Assembly (NCBI GenBank): GCA_015039365.1
Contig: WION01000292.1
Span: 1 to 64,000, forward strand
DNA: 64,000 nucleotides
Origin: Amanita rubescens
Taxonomy: Eukaryota; Basidiomycota; Agaricomycetes; Agaricales; Amanitaceae
Reading direction: 5' to 3'
Under the pieces are notes generated by a model, which saw only the letters and a program-made list of their open reading frames with translations, did no database searches and had not been told where the DNA came from. The first letter of the stretch is position 1, and each line of letters starts with the position of its first letter. Below are positions 1 to 14,502 of the stretch, in pieces. Made by a program: the position numbers and the translations under genes.

Positions 1-37
1 TATAGCTTCGCAAATCTCTCTGCAGATCTGCTATGGC

Positions 38-1956
38 TTATCGTCTTTTTTGGTCATCGGAGACTAAATTTCCTGATGAATCGACCTTCTCGTAGATACT
101 GCGCGTAGGTGTAGATGAGATAGCTGCGACACGATTGCCATACAATCCCTGCCGTGAGGAACTTGAGGCTTTCAGAGCCCGTCGTTTGTGGCTATTCTTT
201 GTTTCAACCAGTTCATTGTCGTCCATAACCCGCTTCCGCTTCCCACACGAGGTGTCAGTCAACGCAGTCAAGAACTTGACGGAGCGTCTGGAGGCATCAG
301 GACAGGATAGACCAGTGATCCCTCCGGGACTGAAGTTTCATTAGAAGAACAAAGGAAGCGATCGCCGCGACATGTCGGGCCATAAGGGCGAGCGCTGGGT
401 GCCTGAGACGCGCTGTCCCATTCAGCGTTTGTCAGAACAAAGAACCCTGGATCGTCCGGGATCGACAAAGGGTAATGCATCGTCGGTGGACTCCCTATCG
501 AATGGAAGAAGGTAGTATTACCGATGACGGAATCGGAGCCACAAGAAGATGTCGTTGGGGACCGTGGAGTGGAAATATCGTCATTAGTGCGTTTTTCGCC
601 TCTCGCAGGATACTTTGATAAATCTGGGTAGGGATTTGGTTGGACGACTTTCTTTGGCTTGGCTCTAGCCTTTTTCTGCTTCTCTGTTGTAGAATCTAGA
701 GTCGTTGTTGGTGTGGAAGAATCAAAAAGCTGTGGCGCGTCGCCCAAACCGGAGCCTGAGGATGCATTAGTGTGATTCTGTTTCCCGCCTGTCTTTGAGC
801 CACGAGGACGACCGCGAATTGGAGGAAGATGATATTGGACTGGGGCCGGGTGAAATGTCGGGCTAGTGGCATCTGCAACTTCGCACCCGGCTGGCGTTTT
901 GATTAATCTTGGCTTCAGCCAGATTTGGAGTTTACTGGCGGGAGTATCGGGTATATGCGCACTTTCACGCGTCGGGCTTCTCCACGTTCAGTAAGGAATG
1001 TTTCCGCTAGAGAGACGCGTCGAATTACCTCGGAAGGTGTTCGTCGACGCCACCATGCTCCTCATGCATATTTTTGGGGCTCGGCGCGCCCATGTCACTT
1101 GTATCTGCGTTGTGGTATTGAAATACTGTTAAAATCAGGATAAGATGAAAGCTCGCCTTTGGCATTGTCAGGACGAGGAGGGTGCGTGGCAGCATGCGAA
1201 TCTGTTGGTCTTTGATTGGAGCGCCTGGTTTGTGGCCTAGACAAAGGAGGACTGATTTCTCGCCTGTGCGGTGGCTTTGCCGGAACGGATGCATCAATTA
1301 TGCCGCGCTGGGTTCTGTCTTCGTCGGAGTTGACAGAGAACTGATCCCTTGCTGCATGGTGGCCTGTGACATCAGACTGTCGGGAAACTGCATTGTGGAC
1401 AGTTTCCGCTGACAAAGTTTCATCAGAGGCCACCTCCGGAAACTGGCACGCTAGCTTGTCGCCACATTCTGTATCATTTTCGTTAGTGTCAACGGCCGCT
1501 GTCACGGCGCTCGGTACTGAAGCATTAATCTCTTTGTCCTCGTAGTGTAGGACGTCGTGCACGTCAAACTCATGACTAAATTCTGTGTCCAGAAAATCAC
1601 AAATCGACGGCACGTCACCAATGCGATTATCAAAGTTACTGGACTGAATGTCCCTCAATAGGACAGAGACGAGGTCGTCCTCTGCGGAACTGGTTATAGA
1701 GAAGAGATCGTCGGGTAGCTGAAAGACGCTTGGTTGCCAAAGTGGTGCTTCGGAGCTATTCCTGGGCGAAGCGAAAAATCAGCGAAGGTAAAAATTGAGA
1801 GAAAGTAGTGAACATTTTTGTCGATCCTGTGGGGGTCGCCAGATTTGCTAAATAGAAGTCGAAATCTTCTAGACCCTGAGGTGTCATACGAGGGGATGGC
1901 GCGAAGGTTTCTGAGAGATAATGACTGGGAAAGATGTCTTGCTTCCTAACTAGCAT
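38..1956 (-). CDS. AT-hook DNA-binding protein, 563 aa, four exons
   Basis: Exons read 1814-1956, 1099-1761, 331-979 and 38-274, and sum to 1692 nt in one frame. The only recognisable domain is an AT-hook core, GRPRGSK, at about residues 325-331, preceded by a Pro-rich stretch and followed by a Lys-rich segment (KQKKARAKPKK). The last exon begins with a nuclear-localisation-like GKRKR and carries a second basic cluster (SHKRRALK). This points to a nuclear protein that binds AT-rich DNA in the minor groove; no catalytic domain is visible. The acidic, Ser/Thr-rich N-terminal 270 residues look disordered. The intron between exons 2 and 3 is about 120 nt, longer than usual, and that junction is the weakest. 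The end of exon 3 runs into a stop only 3 codons beyond the region skipped by the last intron, so the splice is inferred. Function unknown beyond DNA binding. Confidence 0.65.
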
Positions 1957-3566
1957 TCAGCGGCATCCACCGAGTTCTGGTTTGTTATTTTGTGTACGAT
2001 ACACAGGCCAGCTCGATATTTTTTTCAAGCAGTATACAACAAGAGAACACAAACGACGAAAATAGAAGTGTCACGGTGGCCGCGGTGGCCGGAGTCGTGA
2101 TAATCTAAAGTATGATCTTTTCACGGAAAGCACAGAAGAAGGCCCACCGTCCGTAAAATTTGATTTGCGGCAGAGGTTAACTCGGAAAAGGCAAGCTTCC
2201 TCTCATAAAAAACATGACAGGTCTTCCAGATACTTAGTCAATATGTCAGGCATTATTCTGGAGGATTATTCAAGGGGGCGTCGGATGTAGGCATCAGGGC
2301 GAATCTATTTTTAGATTGGTTCGATTCGGAGAAGCGTCATACGTACAACATCAAAGCGGCCGATTTCCAGATGGCAACAAGGGTTCCTTGGCGTCCTACG
2401 AAGCCTCTGGGAAGGCCGGAATGGCACCGAGCTCGCATACACCGAAATGTCACATCAGTTCCTGAATGGAGAAGCTGACAAACGAGCTACGGGACACATA
2501 CCACCTCATCAGCAAATACAATTCGCGCTAGCTTGTCCAGGCAATTTTAAAGCAAAGTTTGCATACAAGGGTGTTGCATATTGTGACAGATACAAACAAA
2601 TAATCTGAGATGAACTTGACTTGTAAGTGTCGACGAGTCCGATTTTCCACGCTAAATAGACGACCGCAGCAGGTGCAGCGCCAAGGCTTTGGTTGCACAA
2701 GGCTGCGCATTCGCAACCTCACCAAACACATCGCATATACAGTATGGTCATGAGCCAAGCTAGACAATTACATGGTGCGGAATGTTGAAAGTACGGTGAT
2801 GAGCAGAGCAATAACGATTTTGTTTGTAGCTTTCTTTCCGGAAAAGCTTGGTGCTTGGCGCGCACTCGAAGCCGGTACAGAGCCCCACACGGAATCATTA
2901 TCATAAGTCGTGAAAGCCCGGCGTTCCCTTTGTCTTTGAAGTCCCAGAAAAAGGATCAAGACCTCGTGAAGAGGCTTTTAACGTTCGCCCCTAGGTCAAT
3001 TAGGTATTGCGCAACAGAGTACAAACGTTTTGGGACGTACGGAAGTTCGGTTTGCTGCACCTAACATCCGTTGATTCGCCCGCCGCCCATAGAGATGTGC
3101 GTCGTCTGATTTTGTGGTTGAGCCAGTAGTGGCGAAATAGGCGCTGACGGCATTGCAAGGATACAACTCATCATCGAATCATCTCTGGGCATTTGAAGCT
3201 TGAAGAATGACATTTAGCTCGGATCCCAGGCGGAGCGCCCTAGTATCTCCGCGCTCATCAATTTGTACTTCTTTGTCCGAACCGATTTATTCCGCTATAT
3301 CAGCTTGTAAGTGTCATTGTTCTTTGAGAAAGCACTGTGCACACACGTGTATTCGTAGCATGGTGAACAACTAGCAGGGCCGTGCATCGTTGTCTTCTCG
3401 AATGGTGTGGATGTAAACGGATATACAACGTGAGTACAGCGTGCGGGCGCAAGGTTCCCAGGGCACGTGCATCGCCCACATATACAACAAGGCTGTCCAC
3501 TAAGCATGTTATCCGTATACCCATCCCACTTCATCCCACCCCGAGCTCTCCCCCATTTTCACCGTT
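1957..3566. other. Intergenic, no supported gene
   Basis: About 1.6 kb between two divergent genes. Reading frames are short and broken. One minus-strand frame near 2640-2700 carries CTCCGRLF followed by an RRH, faintly like half a zinc finger, but it has no second histidine and no splice support. The segment must hold the promoters of both flanking genes; no TATA box stands out. Confidence 0.5.
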
Positions 3567-5054
3567 ATGCACGATGTCGTTGATCCCGAGCGCACTCCCA
3601 TCGACGAGACTGCGTTGGCATGGACTTTCAGACCAAACTTTGGCATAGTTCACCCGATGAGTTGCGCGATATGCCGTTCCTACGTGGCCCACCTAGTGAC
3701 TGCGAAACAAAGCAATGATCAATCGTTCAAGGATGCCCTCAGTGAGAGGGAGGTGCGCCTCTCCTCAACCTTCCTTGATGGCGTCCGTGAAGGACGGCTA
3801 CTGCAGGAGGAGCATGATATGGCACTGCTGACGCGTTCCAGGGAGGAGCGAGATCAGGCCGTTCAAAATCTTGAACGGCATAAACAGCTGCTAGATGTGG
3901 CGAAAGGCGAATTGGACCTATTGCGGGATCAAGTATTGGCCCTACGAATTGCTTTCGATGAGCTATCGCAGGAAAAGGGCATCGGTAGCCCGGCGAAATC
4001 GCTGAGAAGCTGTTCCGATGGAAGCGACTCCTCTACTCTGGAGCGCTTGTTACTCGGTTCCTCGGTTTTTTCCGACGATCTTGATCGTTGCTCAACGTCG
4101 GAAGTTGTGGACGATGACGCTGTTCTCGATGATTCGAGCGCTGGAAATCGCCTCACGAACCGAGTCACCAATTACAAGACTACAGAGCTGGGGAGGACGT
4201 TACAAGACAATCTCCCTATAATCCCGATTCCCTTCGAATTCCAGGAACCGAAGACGCCGGTCACGGCTAGTCCGCCTTCCCGGAAAGCTACGATTTTGCC
4301 CGCGATTCCAAAATCCACACCCACACTCCCGAAGCCATTACCCGTTCATAGTCCAAAGCCAATAACAACGTTTGGTCACCTGCAAGCGCTCATGAAGGCC
4401 GCTCATTCAGGAGATGAATCAGCCCTGACACGGGTCAGGGCATTCTGTGCCGCAGCTCACCAAACGGCACGCGATCAACGCACGGAATTACAGCGGTTCG
4501 CCTTGATAAACTGGCGTAACAGGCCACGTTCTGCATCTGATCCGCCACAACTTCCACCGAGTGGCGAAGTAAACGTTGAAATATACGTCGATGCCTCGGC
4601 TTGGGGGATTGGATTTGTGATGGATGACCAATGGCTGGCATGGAAATTTACGGATGCAGTTCCCCTTACAGGCAAATCGCCCGACGTCAGCTGGACAGAG
4701 ATGCTGGCTGTCGAAATTGGCTTATGGACAACCATTCATTGGGCTACATGGCAAGAGCGGAACACAAATTCAATTTCTATTCTCGTTCGTTCTGACAATG
4801 CCGGAGTTGTGAAGGCGATCGAGAAACAATCCGCGAATCCCCTACTTCAGCAGCAAGTGCTTTCTCGTATTCTCGACATGGTCGATGAATATGACATTCA
4901 GCTTAGCATGAAATGGATCTCCAGCATGGAGAATCTGGCGGACAACCCATCTCGCGGCGTACCAGGGTTGAACGCCACGCTGTTGTCGTATGTGCCACCC
5001 GTTCCGCGACATCTCGCGCACCTCCTTATTCCTATCACGAATTTTGTGGGATAA
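3567..5054 (+). CDS. RNase H-fold protein with coiled-coil N-terminus, 495 aa
   Basis: Single uninterrupted exon. Residues about 335-475 look like a retroelement-type RNase H domain: YVDASAWG holds the first acid (D342), TEMLAVE the second (E378), RSDNAG the third (D410), and LADNPSRG the fourth (D459), so all four metal-binding acids are present. Residues about 75-140 are Glu/Lys/Arg/Leu-rich and look like a coiled coil; a CAIC pair lies near residue 32. There is no reverse transcriptase, integrase or gag zinc knuckle in frame, and no long terminal repeats are seen nearby. The ADNPSRG ending resembles the RNase H of DIRS- and Ngaro-type elements in fungi (from memory). It may be a domesticated RNase H, a fragment of a retroelement, or an accessory ORF of one. 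The intact frame over 495 codons argues for selection or a recent insertion. Confidence 0.75.
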   Translation: MHDVVDPERTPIDETALAWTFRPNFGIVHPMSCAICRSYVAHLVTAKQSNDQSFKDALSEREVRLSSTFLDGVREGRLLQEEHDMALLTRSREERDQAVQNLERHKQLLDVAKGELDLLRDQVLALRIAFDELSQEKGIGSPAKSLRSCSDGSDSSTLERLLLGSSVFSDDLDRCSTSEVVDDDAVLDDSSAGNRLTNRVTNYKTTELGRTLQDNLPIIPIPFEFQEPKTPVTASPPSRKATILPAIPKSTPTLPKPLPVHSPKPITTFGHLQALMKAAHSGDESALTRVRAFCAAAHQTARDQRTELQRFALINWRNRPRSASDPPQLPPSGEVNVEIYVDASAWGIGFVMDDQWLAWKFTDAVPLTGKSPDVSWTEMLAVEIGLWTTIHWATWQERNTNSISILVRSDNAGVVKAIEKQSANPLLQQQVLSRILDMVDEYDIQLSMKWISSMENLADNPSRGVPGLNATLLSYVPPVPRHLAHLLIPITNFVG

Positions 5055-6389
5055 ATCTCGAGTACGATGTACATTGGTATCAAATTTGTTGTATTATAGC
5101 CGCGCCGTGTAGAAATATTAACGAATACTAAAACTGAAGTTCATAAATGAGTGCGGTATCTCTTTAAAGCGCAGTTTTTTTTGTTTCTACTGAACTTTCC
5201 TTTGAGATTACAAACGGCACATTGTTAGCATACTAGGAACCGAGTTATATCTACATAGCGGGAATCATAGGACCATATGTTTACTATCAATTGATGAGTC
5301 ATTTGTGGGGAGGTTATCCCAACCATCGTTGTACGCGCAAGAATCTGGTACGAAATCCTTCCGTACTAGTCAACCGCAGACCCCATAGCATGGAGCATCT
5401 GAGTTGCAGTCACTATCACGATAACATGTGGTATCTGGCTGAATCCAACACCACTTGGGCCTATTGCAGTATCTCCAGCAAGTGTGTGGAAAGAAGCCCC
5501 GGATGCCACAGGCGGCAATGTCCTGAGACTGATTGTTCGCGGCGGTCAGCGGTCTAGAGATTGCATCAATAACGTGAGGCGGAAAATCCTAAAAACATTA
5601 ACTGCTTACATTTCGTTAACATCCGTAATAAGAAATGCAGCATGAACAATTCCACCGGCTGCGAGGCACAACAGAGACAAGGGAACCTTGCCAAACATCC
5701 CCAGAATCGAGGGGGTATTGAGGAATGCAGTCGCGCTAGGGATTCAAGACGCTCTTCGGCTCCCCGTCGATGATGGCGCCAATGTTATTATTACGACATT
5801 AGGCGAAGTATGACAAGGAGCGGATACTTATATAGCAAACTATGTGGAGCTGCCAATACGTAGGCTCCACGAACATTCCAATGGAAGATTCGATTAGAAG
5901 TTGAACACCAAGTTAGGAGATTGGTACGGCCTAAGTCTGGGGACGGCATACACAGCGCAACCGACCTATTTGAGTAAAAATTTCCGATTTATTATTACAG
6001 AATTGGTACATCAGCATAACCGAAAGCCTAGAGAGAAATCGGGCTTACAATCCGAAGACATTTTGACCCTGAAGCCTCAATGCTTGATCCCAGGAACATT
6101 ATTGGAGGCCGGTGTCAATGTCAAAACACACAACGACGGCGCCCGTCTTGACAAACTCGGTACCTTCTTTTAGAACTTTTAGAAAGACGGCTCTGTTGAT
6201 GATGAATTCCTAATCTGACGGGCGCGATTGCTAGTACGAAGACTCAGAAGTCTGGAAATGGAAGTGCCACTCCTTACGTAAAAAGGTGCACATGCTAATA
6301 ATATCACTAATCGATCAATGGAAAGTGCAGGTTGTCAGTGCAACTCGCATCCCACATTCCAAGGCGGGCCCATACACAACATAAAGAAC
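5055..6389. other. Intergenic, no supported gene
   Basis: About 1.3 kb of AT-rich sequence. Frames up to 90 codons exist (for example near 5901-6173) but have no family resemblance, start context or splice support. I see no repeat or RNA gene here. Confidence 0.5.
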
Positions 6390-7955
<1,566 letters not shown>

Positions 7956-8948
7956 ACTTCTGCACGGTTATTTGTTAATAAAGTGGAGAGCGGATACACA
8001 CTACGGGGGTCGTCACCCTTCTCGCTATAAGTATTTTCTTGCATGCGAAATATGTGCCAAAGTGGGATATCCTTGATGGCGCGGAATTGATCATGATGCT
8101 CTTGTCCCCATATTGAAGTGTAACACGAAAAGCTTCATATTGCATTCCGATCGCAGCTATAGTCCGTTTTTTTTTGACGCAGAGTCTGAACAAATTGTAG
8201 TTTGAAACTGTTCACAGGCAAGCTCGCCACAGCATCAGCATTGCGCTAGTTTTTACCGATCTCCATGACATCATCAAACGGTCGCGTCGCAGACACTCTG
8301 ATATTCGAAGATCATTATTCAGCATCCTGAATCGGCCATGTCAGATATAGAGGACCTAATAATGCATCAAAATTGCGGATCATGAAAGGAAACGGTCATT
8401 CATCGCCTTCATATGCGTTATTTAAAATATTCAGCAAGCATTTCCTGTCTCGGCCAACTGCTAGAGCAAGAGGTTCTGCAGGACACATTATTGAGCATAG
8501 CGATGCTTAGACTTGTGGCTGGTACTCACGGCAACGACACGAGATGATATTGTTAATGGATGGAAGTTATGCTTCCAGGAATTCGTGTTGAAGGATCTCA
8601 TCACGAGCTGCACCAGATGTTTAGCAATGTTACGGAGACCACACCGCCCGACATGCCCACCGAGAAAGGATGATTCCAGATACGTTGGAGAGATCCTTGC
8701 CGACGGGATGACGCACCAACTGGCGTGTCGCAAGCCAACCTCCGAAGCCCGAGAAGCTCTGACGAGCGTGAACAATTCAAATGCGGGGTGCCCACAATGT
8801 CAAGACTCCAGATGCGAATCAAATATACAGCACTGGAGACCTGCCTTTGCTGAAAGAAGACGTTCAAATAAGGAAATGTTACACGGAGTGACATCACATT
8901 TCATTATCCATCATACACCTACTACATTGATATTACTCTGCATCTAGT
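7956..8948. other. Spacer between tandem old yellow enzyme genes
   Basis: About 1 kb holding the promoter of copy 1 and the 3' flank of copy 2. A 144-codon plus frame at 8513-8947 is open but matches nothing I know and lacks a convincing start; I do not call it a gene. Confidence 0.5.
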
Positions 8949-10498
<1,550 letters not shown>

Positions 10499-11052
10499 GT
10501 TTCTGTAGAGAGATTCGATGAAACAAAAAGACTTTGGATGATGCTTTTCATCTCAGCCCGTCTCTGATAATAAGTACTATGTGGCCTGTGAAATATGTGA
10601 CGAAATGGGATGATCAGTAATACTGATTTGAAGTCCTGTAAGCTTCACATCAGACCTGATTTGTAACGCGGCGCCGCTCGAACACCCACATACTGAACAC
10701 TTACGCGTTCTAGGGTGCTATCTTGCGGGTTACTATGGTGTTACGTGGGAGGATACGCCCACTTGAGGCGGTCTAAGATCAGTGCCTTGAAGTCAGCGCT
10801 CAGAAATTGACATGCGTTGATACCGAGTTCGTAACTTGGTTGACGTGAGCCAGCCAAACCATCGTTTAGAGTTTTCGAATAGAAAGAGCTGATGTCTAAA
10901 TGCTGTGTTGTCGCGGCTTATCGCATGCGAAGGAAATTCAGGTTTTCGTAGTGTTCATGTGATCTATTACGCAATTACAATCGATAACGCGACAATGCCA
11001 CGTCAGCATGTTGAAAATATAACATTATGGAATACTTAGTGGTGATACTTAT
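10499..11052. other. Intergenic, no supported gene
   Basis: About 550 bp between the promoter side of the second old yellow enzyme and the 3' end of the next minus-strand gene. No reading frame, RNA gene or repeat that I can support. Confidence 0.5.
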
Positions 11053-12156
11053 TCAACAGTTCAAAACTATCCTGTCTCCGATGCGGATATCGTAATGAAA
11101 GTCAGCAAGTTCGGCAAACATTCTAACGGCTAGTATGCTCTTCTCGTTCCGCGTCCTCTGCGGGCAGTCGTCACAGGCAAACACGTAACCTTTCGGCATA
11201 ATGTTGGTCGAGTGGTCCTTGGCCAACGGTACATGTTCCTCTCTCGGACGAAGACATGCTCCACCCCTGACCGCATCATGAATGTACGCCCGTATGGCAC
11301 CGGGAGCAGGTGGAGGCGGATCCATAACACGGTCCACAGGCAATTCCTGAGAAAGCAGGGAAATCGCATCACGCAGATCGTGTAAGAACCCGGATCCATT
11401 GTGCTTGAACGGCATCTCTGTTAACCTTGGTAGGCAAACCTTTTCCAGAGCACAGGGGTGGCGAAGGATTTGGTTGAAGACGTAATGCAATGTCTCGGCA
11501 AGCCCGACGTCCAACGGGTCGCTTTCGTTATCGTCAAAGACGGACAACTCCTTCAAATTACTGGCGGAGTGGAGCAGGAAGTCGGTGAATGCAGTTTCGC
11601 ATGACAAGAACCATTGTAGTTGCTCGCCCACTGAACATTGCATCCGATTGTTGGTCACGTCCAAGACTTCAAGACCAGGACATGCAAAGTGGTGGAGTAG
11701 GTCCATGAAGTGACATTGTGCATCGTGTATCTTGATGCTTTTCATGGCTTTTAGTTGTTGGCGGTCGTAGAGGAGCGGTGGCATGGATTGCTTTGTGCTG
11801 TATGTTATCATTTTGAATTCAACGTTCTGGAGTGAGGTGCACATAGTGAGGATGTGTACGGCGACAAAGAGGTTGATTTTGCCGATTGACAGGTGCGTGA
11901 TGGTGGAGTAATTTGCAATGATTGGCGCGTGAACGGGGGAGATTCTGGGAAGAGTGAGGGACGTCAATTGCCTGCAGGACGAAAACGACTTGAGGAGTTG
12001 GAGGGTCATCTCCTCGGCGTCCTGAGGAGAATAGGGCAACGCCGGATCAAGCGCGATAAGGATGCCCTGGGCCTCAACTGGAGGACTGCGCAGCAACTTC
12101 ATGCACGTTGTTGGGTCGTTGAGGCAGACATGCAAATCGGCGTAAAAGCTTTCCAT
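11053..12156 (-). CDS. Leucine-rich F-box-family-like protein, 367 aa
   Basis: Single exon. The frame continues upstream of the chosen start, but the first ATG is at 12156 (MESFYADLHVCL). The body has irregular repeats of the LxxLxL type (LTSLTLPRIS, ITHLSIGKIN, LQNVEF, LEVLDVTNN, LKELSVFDD), the pattern of the ligand-binding half of basidiomycete F-box proteins. A proper F-box at the N-terminus is missing, although MKLLRSPPVEAQGILIALD could be a degenerate one. The C-terminus contains CDDCP and is not leucine-rich. Likely role: substrate recognition, possibly in an SCF ubiquitin ligase, but this rests on resemblance only. A clear TATA element lies about 110 bp upstream, supporting expression from this start. 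Confidence 0.6.
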   Translation of the reverse strand: MESFYADLHVCLNDPTTCMKLLRSPPVEAQGILIALDPALPYSPQDAEEMTLQLLKSFSSCRQLTSLTLPRISPVHAPIIANYSTITHLSIGKINLFVAVHILTMCTSLQNVEFKMITYSTKQSMPPLLYDRQQLKAMKSIKIHDAQCHFMDLLHHFACPGLEVLDVTNNRMQCSVGEQLQWFLSCETAFTDFLLHSASNLKELSVFDDNESDPLDVGLAETLHYVFNQILRHPCALEKVCLPRLTEMPFKHNGSGFLHDLRDAISLLSQELPVDRVMDPPPPAPGAIRAYIHDAVRGGACLRPREEHVPLAKDHSTNIMPKGYVFACDDCPQRTRNEKSILAVRMFAELADFHYDIRIGDRIVLNC

Positions 12157-12265
12157 CCTGCTTTCCTGAGCAGAGTTAGCAATGAAGAACACGAAGCGTC
12201 AGTCACGCACAGCAACGGAGGATAAGCAAGACGAGGAATGGAGAACAATAGAGAAAAATGGAGGA

Positions 12266-12277
12266 CCTTTTATATAT
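12266..12277 (-). promoter_or_regulatory. TATA element of the leucine-rich protein gene
   Basis: Minus-strand ATATATAAAAGG lies about 110 bp upstream of the ATG at 12156, a normal distance for a fungal core promoter. Confidence 0.5.
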
Positions 12278-12306
12278 GCGCAGACAATTGCCACCAAGAT
12301 GGCTAT

Positions 12307-12576
12307 TTAGATGGCCGCAAATGACATTAACCGAGCAATGTAGTCACTAGAAGAGTATTGTTTGAAAGCTTTGCAATTGATGTCAGGGACGCAAGCACTG
12401 CTTGAAAGAGATAAAGGCGACCCTGACGATTTCGTAACAATCAGGTCTATAACGGCATGGAGCTCCTCGCCGACCCGACGGCAGGCAGCAATGCACGGAC
12501 AACATTCATAAGGCTCGAAGGACGATATTAAAACTTTTGGAATAGACAGGACATGAATACCTTGCAGGCCGAGCAA
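12307..12576 (-). pseudogene. Possible F-box-like fragment
   Basis: An 89-codon minus frame contains PKVLISSFEPYE and AACRRVGEELHAVIDL, which resembles the second half of a basidiomycete F-box (SFLDP followed by CRRVxRxxHALID). It lies directly between the cyclophilin stop and the leucine-rich gene that lacks a clear F-box, so it could be a remnant of that gene's original 5' end. It could equally be chance. No start or splice site supports it as a working exon. Confidence 0.25.
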
Positions 12577-12584
12577 GACCGAAA

Positions 12585-13439
12585 TTACTCTACGATACCG
12601 CTTGAGGTGATTGTGACTGTTTTCTTTGGCTTCCCACTTTCCGTGCCCACAGCTTCAATTCGCCTAACCACGTCCATCCCATTTACAACTTCTCCGAACA
12701 CCACATGTCGCCCGTCCAGCTTTGACAATAAACTAAGCTCACTGACAGTTGAACATAAGAAGACGAAACTTACCCAGCTGGTAATGGCAGTTGTAATGAA
12801 GAACTAGAAGCGACTCGTACGTCATATTCCTCACAAAATCTACAAAAATGCGTACCTGCGAGCCGTTCGTGTTTGGTCCGGCATTGGCCATGGACAACAA
12901 GCCAGGCTTGGTATGCTTTAGTTTGAAGTTTTCATCTAAAATAACGTGAGTTATTTATGTTTTCGTTCAATTTTCAATGTACCTGCAAACATCTGTCCGT
13001 AGACAGACTTTCCACCCGTACCATTCTGATTCGTGAAATCGCCACCTTGGACCATGAACTGCGAAGAATATCAATTCATGTAAGACAGACAAGTAAAAAT
13101 TCCATGTAAACGCACGTTAGGTATTATCCGATGGAATGGACTGTTGGCGTAACCAAACCCATGTTGACCCGTTGCCAGCTCTCGGAAGTTGCGGGCTGTG
13201 TTCGGAACAACGTCATCATACAACTTGAAGACAATGCGTCCCGCATTTTTGGAGTTGATAGCGACATTGAACTGTGTAAAATGATTCGATAGAGCCTTGA
13301 CACGTCTTGAGAAGAACTTACGAATACATCTGCGCTAAAAGGTTAAGACGTTAGAACCAAAGATAGTGTTAAATTATGAGACTCACAGTTGATGTCCCCC
13401 TAAAGCCGACGTTGTGAATGTCCTTAGAAAACTAACCAT
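12585..13439 (-). CDS. Cyclophilin-type peptidyl-prolyl cis-trans isomerase, 180 aa
   Basis: Catalyses proline cis-trans isomerisation; the family binds cyclosporin A. Seven exons: 13387-13439, 13322-13334, 13116-13271, 12983-13058, 12856-12935, 12774-12803, 12585-12719 (543 nt). Family hallmarks are intact: [16 protein letters not shown] (active-site Arg, Phe, Gln), [25 protein letters not shown] and [12 protein letters not shown] (the Trp of the cyclosporin pocket). Compared with the usual 162-165 residue cytosolic form there is an N-terminal extension, [18 protein letters not shown], rich in Ser/Thr with a single Arg and no acid, which looks like a short mitochondrial presequence. Exon 2 is a 13-nt microexon. 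Location in mitochondria is an inference. Confidence 0.93.
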
Positions 13440-13582
13440 TTGGATTTTGGAATTGGTGCGACTGCCAAACTTTTCCACATCATCAATTTAGCTCTATTTT
13501 TGTAAGCCGCACGATCACGTGCGCATATCGACCTTAGGCCACCATCTCGATTCTCCGCTTCACCAGCTTTACAACGGCACTC

Positions 13583-14502
13583 ATGGAACAACCAATTCCT
13601 GTTCTTTCTCGGTCATTCAAAGACTGCACCAGTTGCAAAAAGAAGGACGCCATACCTTCCCTTGACCGGCGGGTGACTTGTGACCGTTGCAGAGAGTCGC
13701 GCAAGAAGTACAATGAACGAAAGCGCATCAGGGAACGTGAAAAATATGCGTTGCTACTCTCTTCCAATAAAAGTGAGATGGGAGGCGCGACGAGTTTGGG
13801 AGATGCGAGTGTAGAGCCAAAGAAGAAGAAACAGAAACTCGCTATTGGTGTTGGTTCCCCCGACTTACCATCACCAAAGAAGAAGGTAATGATTTATATA
13901 TTCACCGCTCACACAGATGCCTCATTCCTTCCAGAAGAAACAGTTGAGCAAAAATACGTGGACAGAATATCAGACCTCGGACGAGTTGTACGAAGCACTC
14001 GGGGATAAGGTTGCTTCGGGGTCTATGCCCGAATTCCGTGGCCGCTTTTCCATTGTCATGGATCTTAACATCAACCACCTCAACCGCGCAAAGAACGTGG
14101 TAAAGGAACTCAAGACTATCGCGAAATACCCCCTGCGGTAAGGTTTATTCATCCTTACATGCACCGACGATATCCATTCCATGTTTTAGTTCAGGATCAC
14201 GATCCATCTCAAATTTCGATTCCTTTTCTAAAATCAAGTACTCATGCTCTTGTCTTGCAAATGCCGACCAACCCTCTTCAAGTTCCAAGCAGCACGCAGC
14301 CTCTCTTCAGAACTCGCATAGTTCAAACGGAATTCTCCGCGCGGACGAAAAGGCCCAAGCGAATGGTACCAAGCTCGCCGAGGCGTTGCAGGCTTCCTTT
14401 ACGAGGGACTGTAAAGGATCGGTCCGAATTACCGTGGAGACCGATTCTTCTCATCCGGTCGGCGTGCCTGGTCAACGAATTTCTATCCTCATTAGGCATT
14501 GA
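13583..14502 (+). CDS. Hypothetical Cys4 (CxxC...CxxC) basic protein, 272 aa
   Basis: Three exons: 13583-13885, 13935-14137, 14190-14502 (819 nt). Near the N-terminus CTSCKKKD and, 18 residues later, CDRCRESRKKYNERKR form a two-knuckle zinc-binding motif followed by a basic helix, a layout seen in fungal nuclear proteins of unknown function. A Lys-rich patch (PKKKKQK) may be a nuclear localisation signal. The middle exon contains DELYEALGDKVA and a RGRFSIVMD segment; the last exon has a CSC pair. I do not recognise a named family. It is arranged head to head with the cyclophilin gene, with 143 bp between the start codons, so the two may share a promoter. DNA binding is an inference from the Cys4 and basic region. 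Confidence 0.65.

Noticed and set aside
2528..2767. Half zinc finger (CTCCGRLF...RRH) on the minus strand
   Set aside because: No second histidine, no start, no splice sites, and the frame ends in low-complexity sequence.
8513..8947. 144-codon plus-strand frame between the two old yellow enzymes
   Set aside because: No family resemblance, no TATA or start context, and the 3' end runs up to the neighbouring gene on the other strand.
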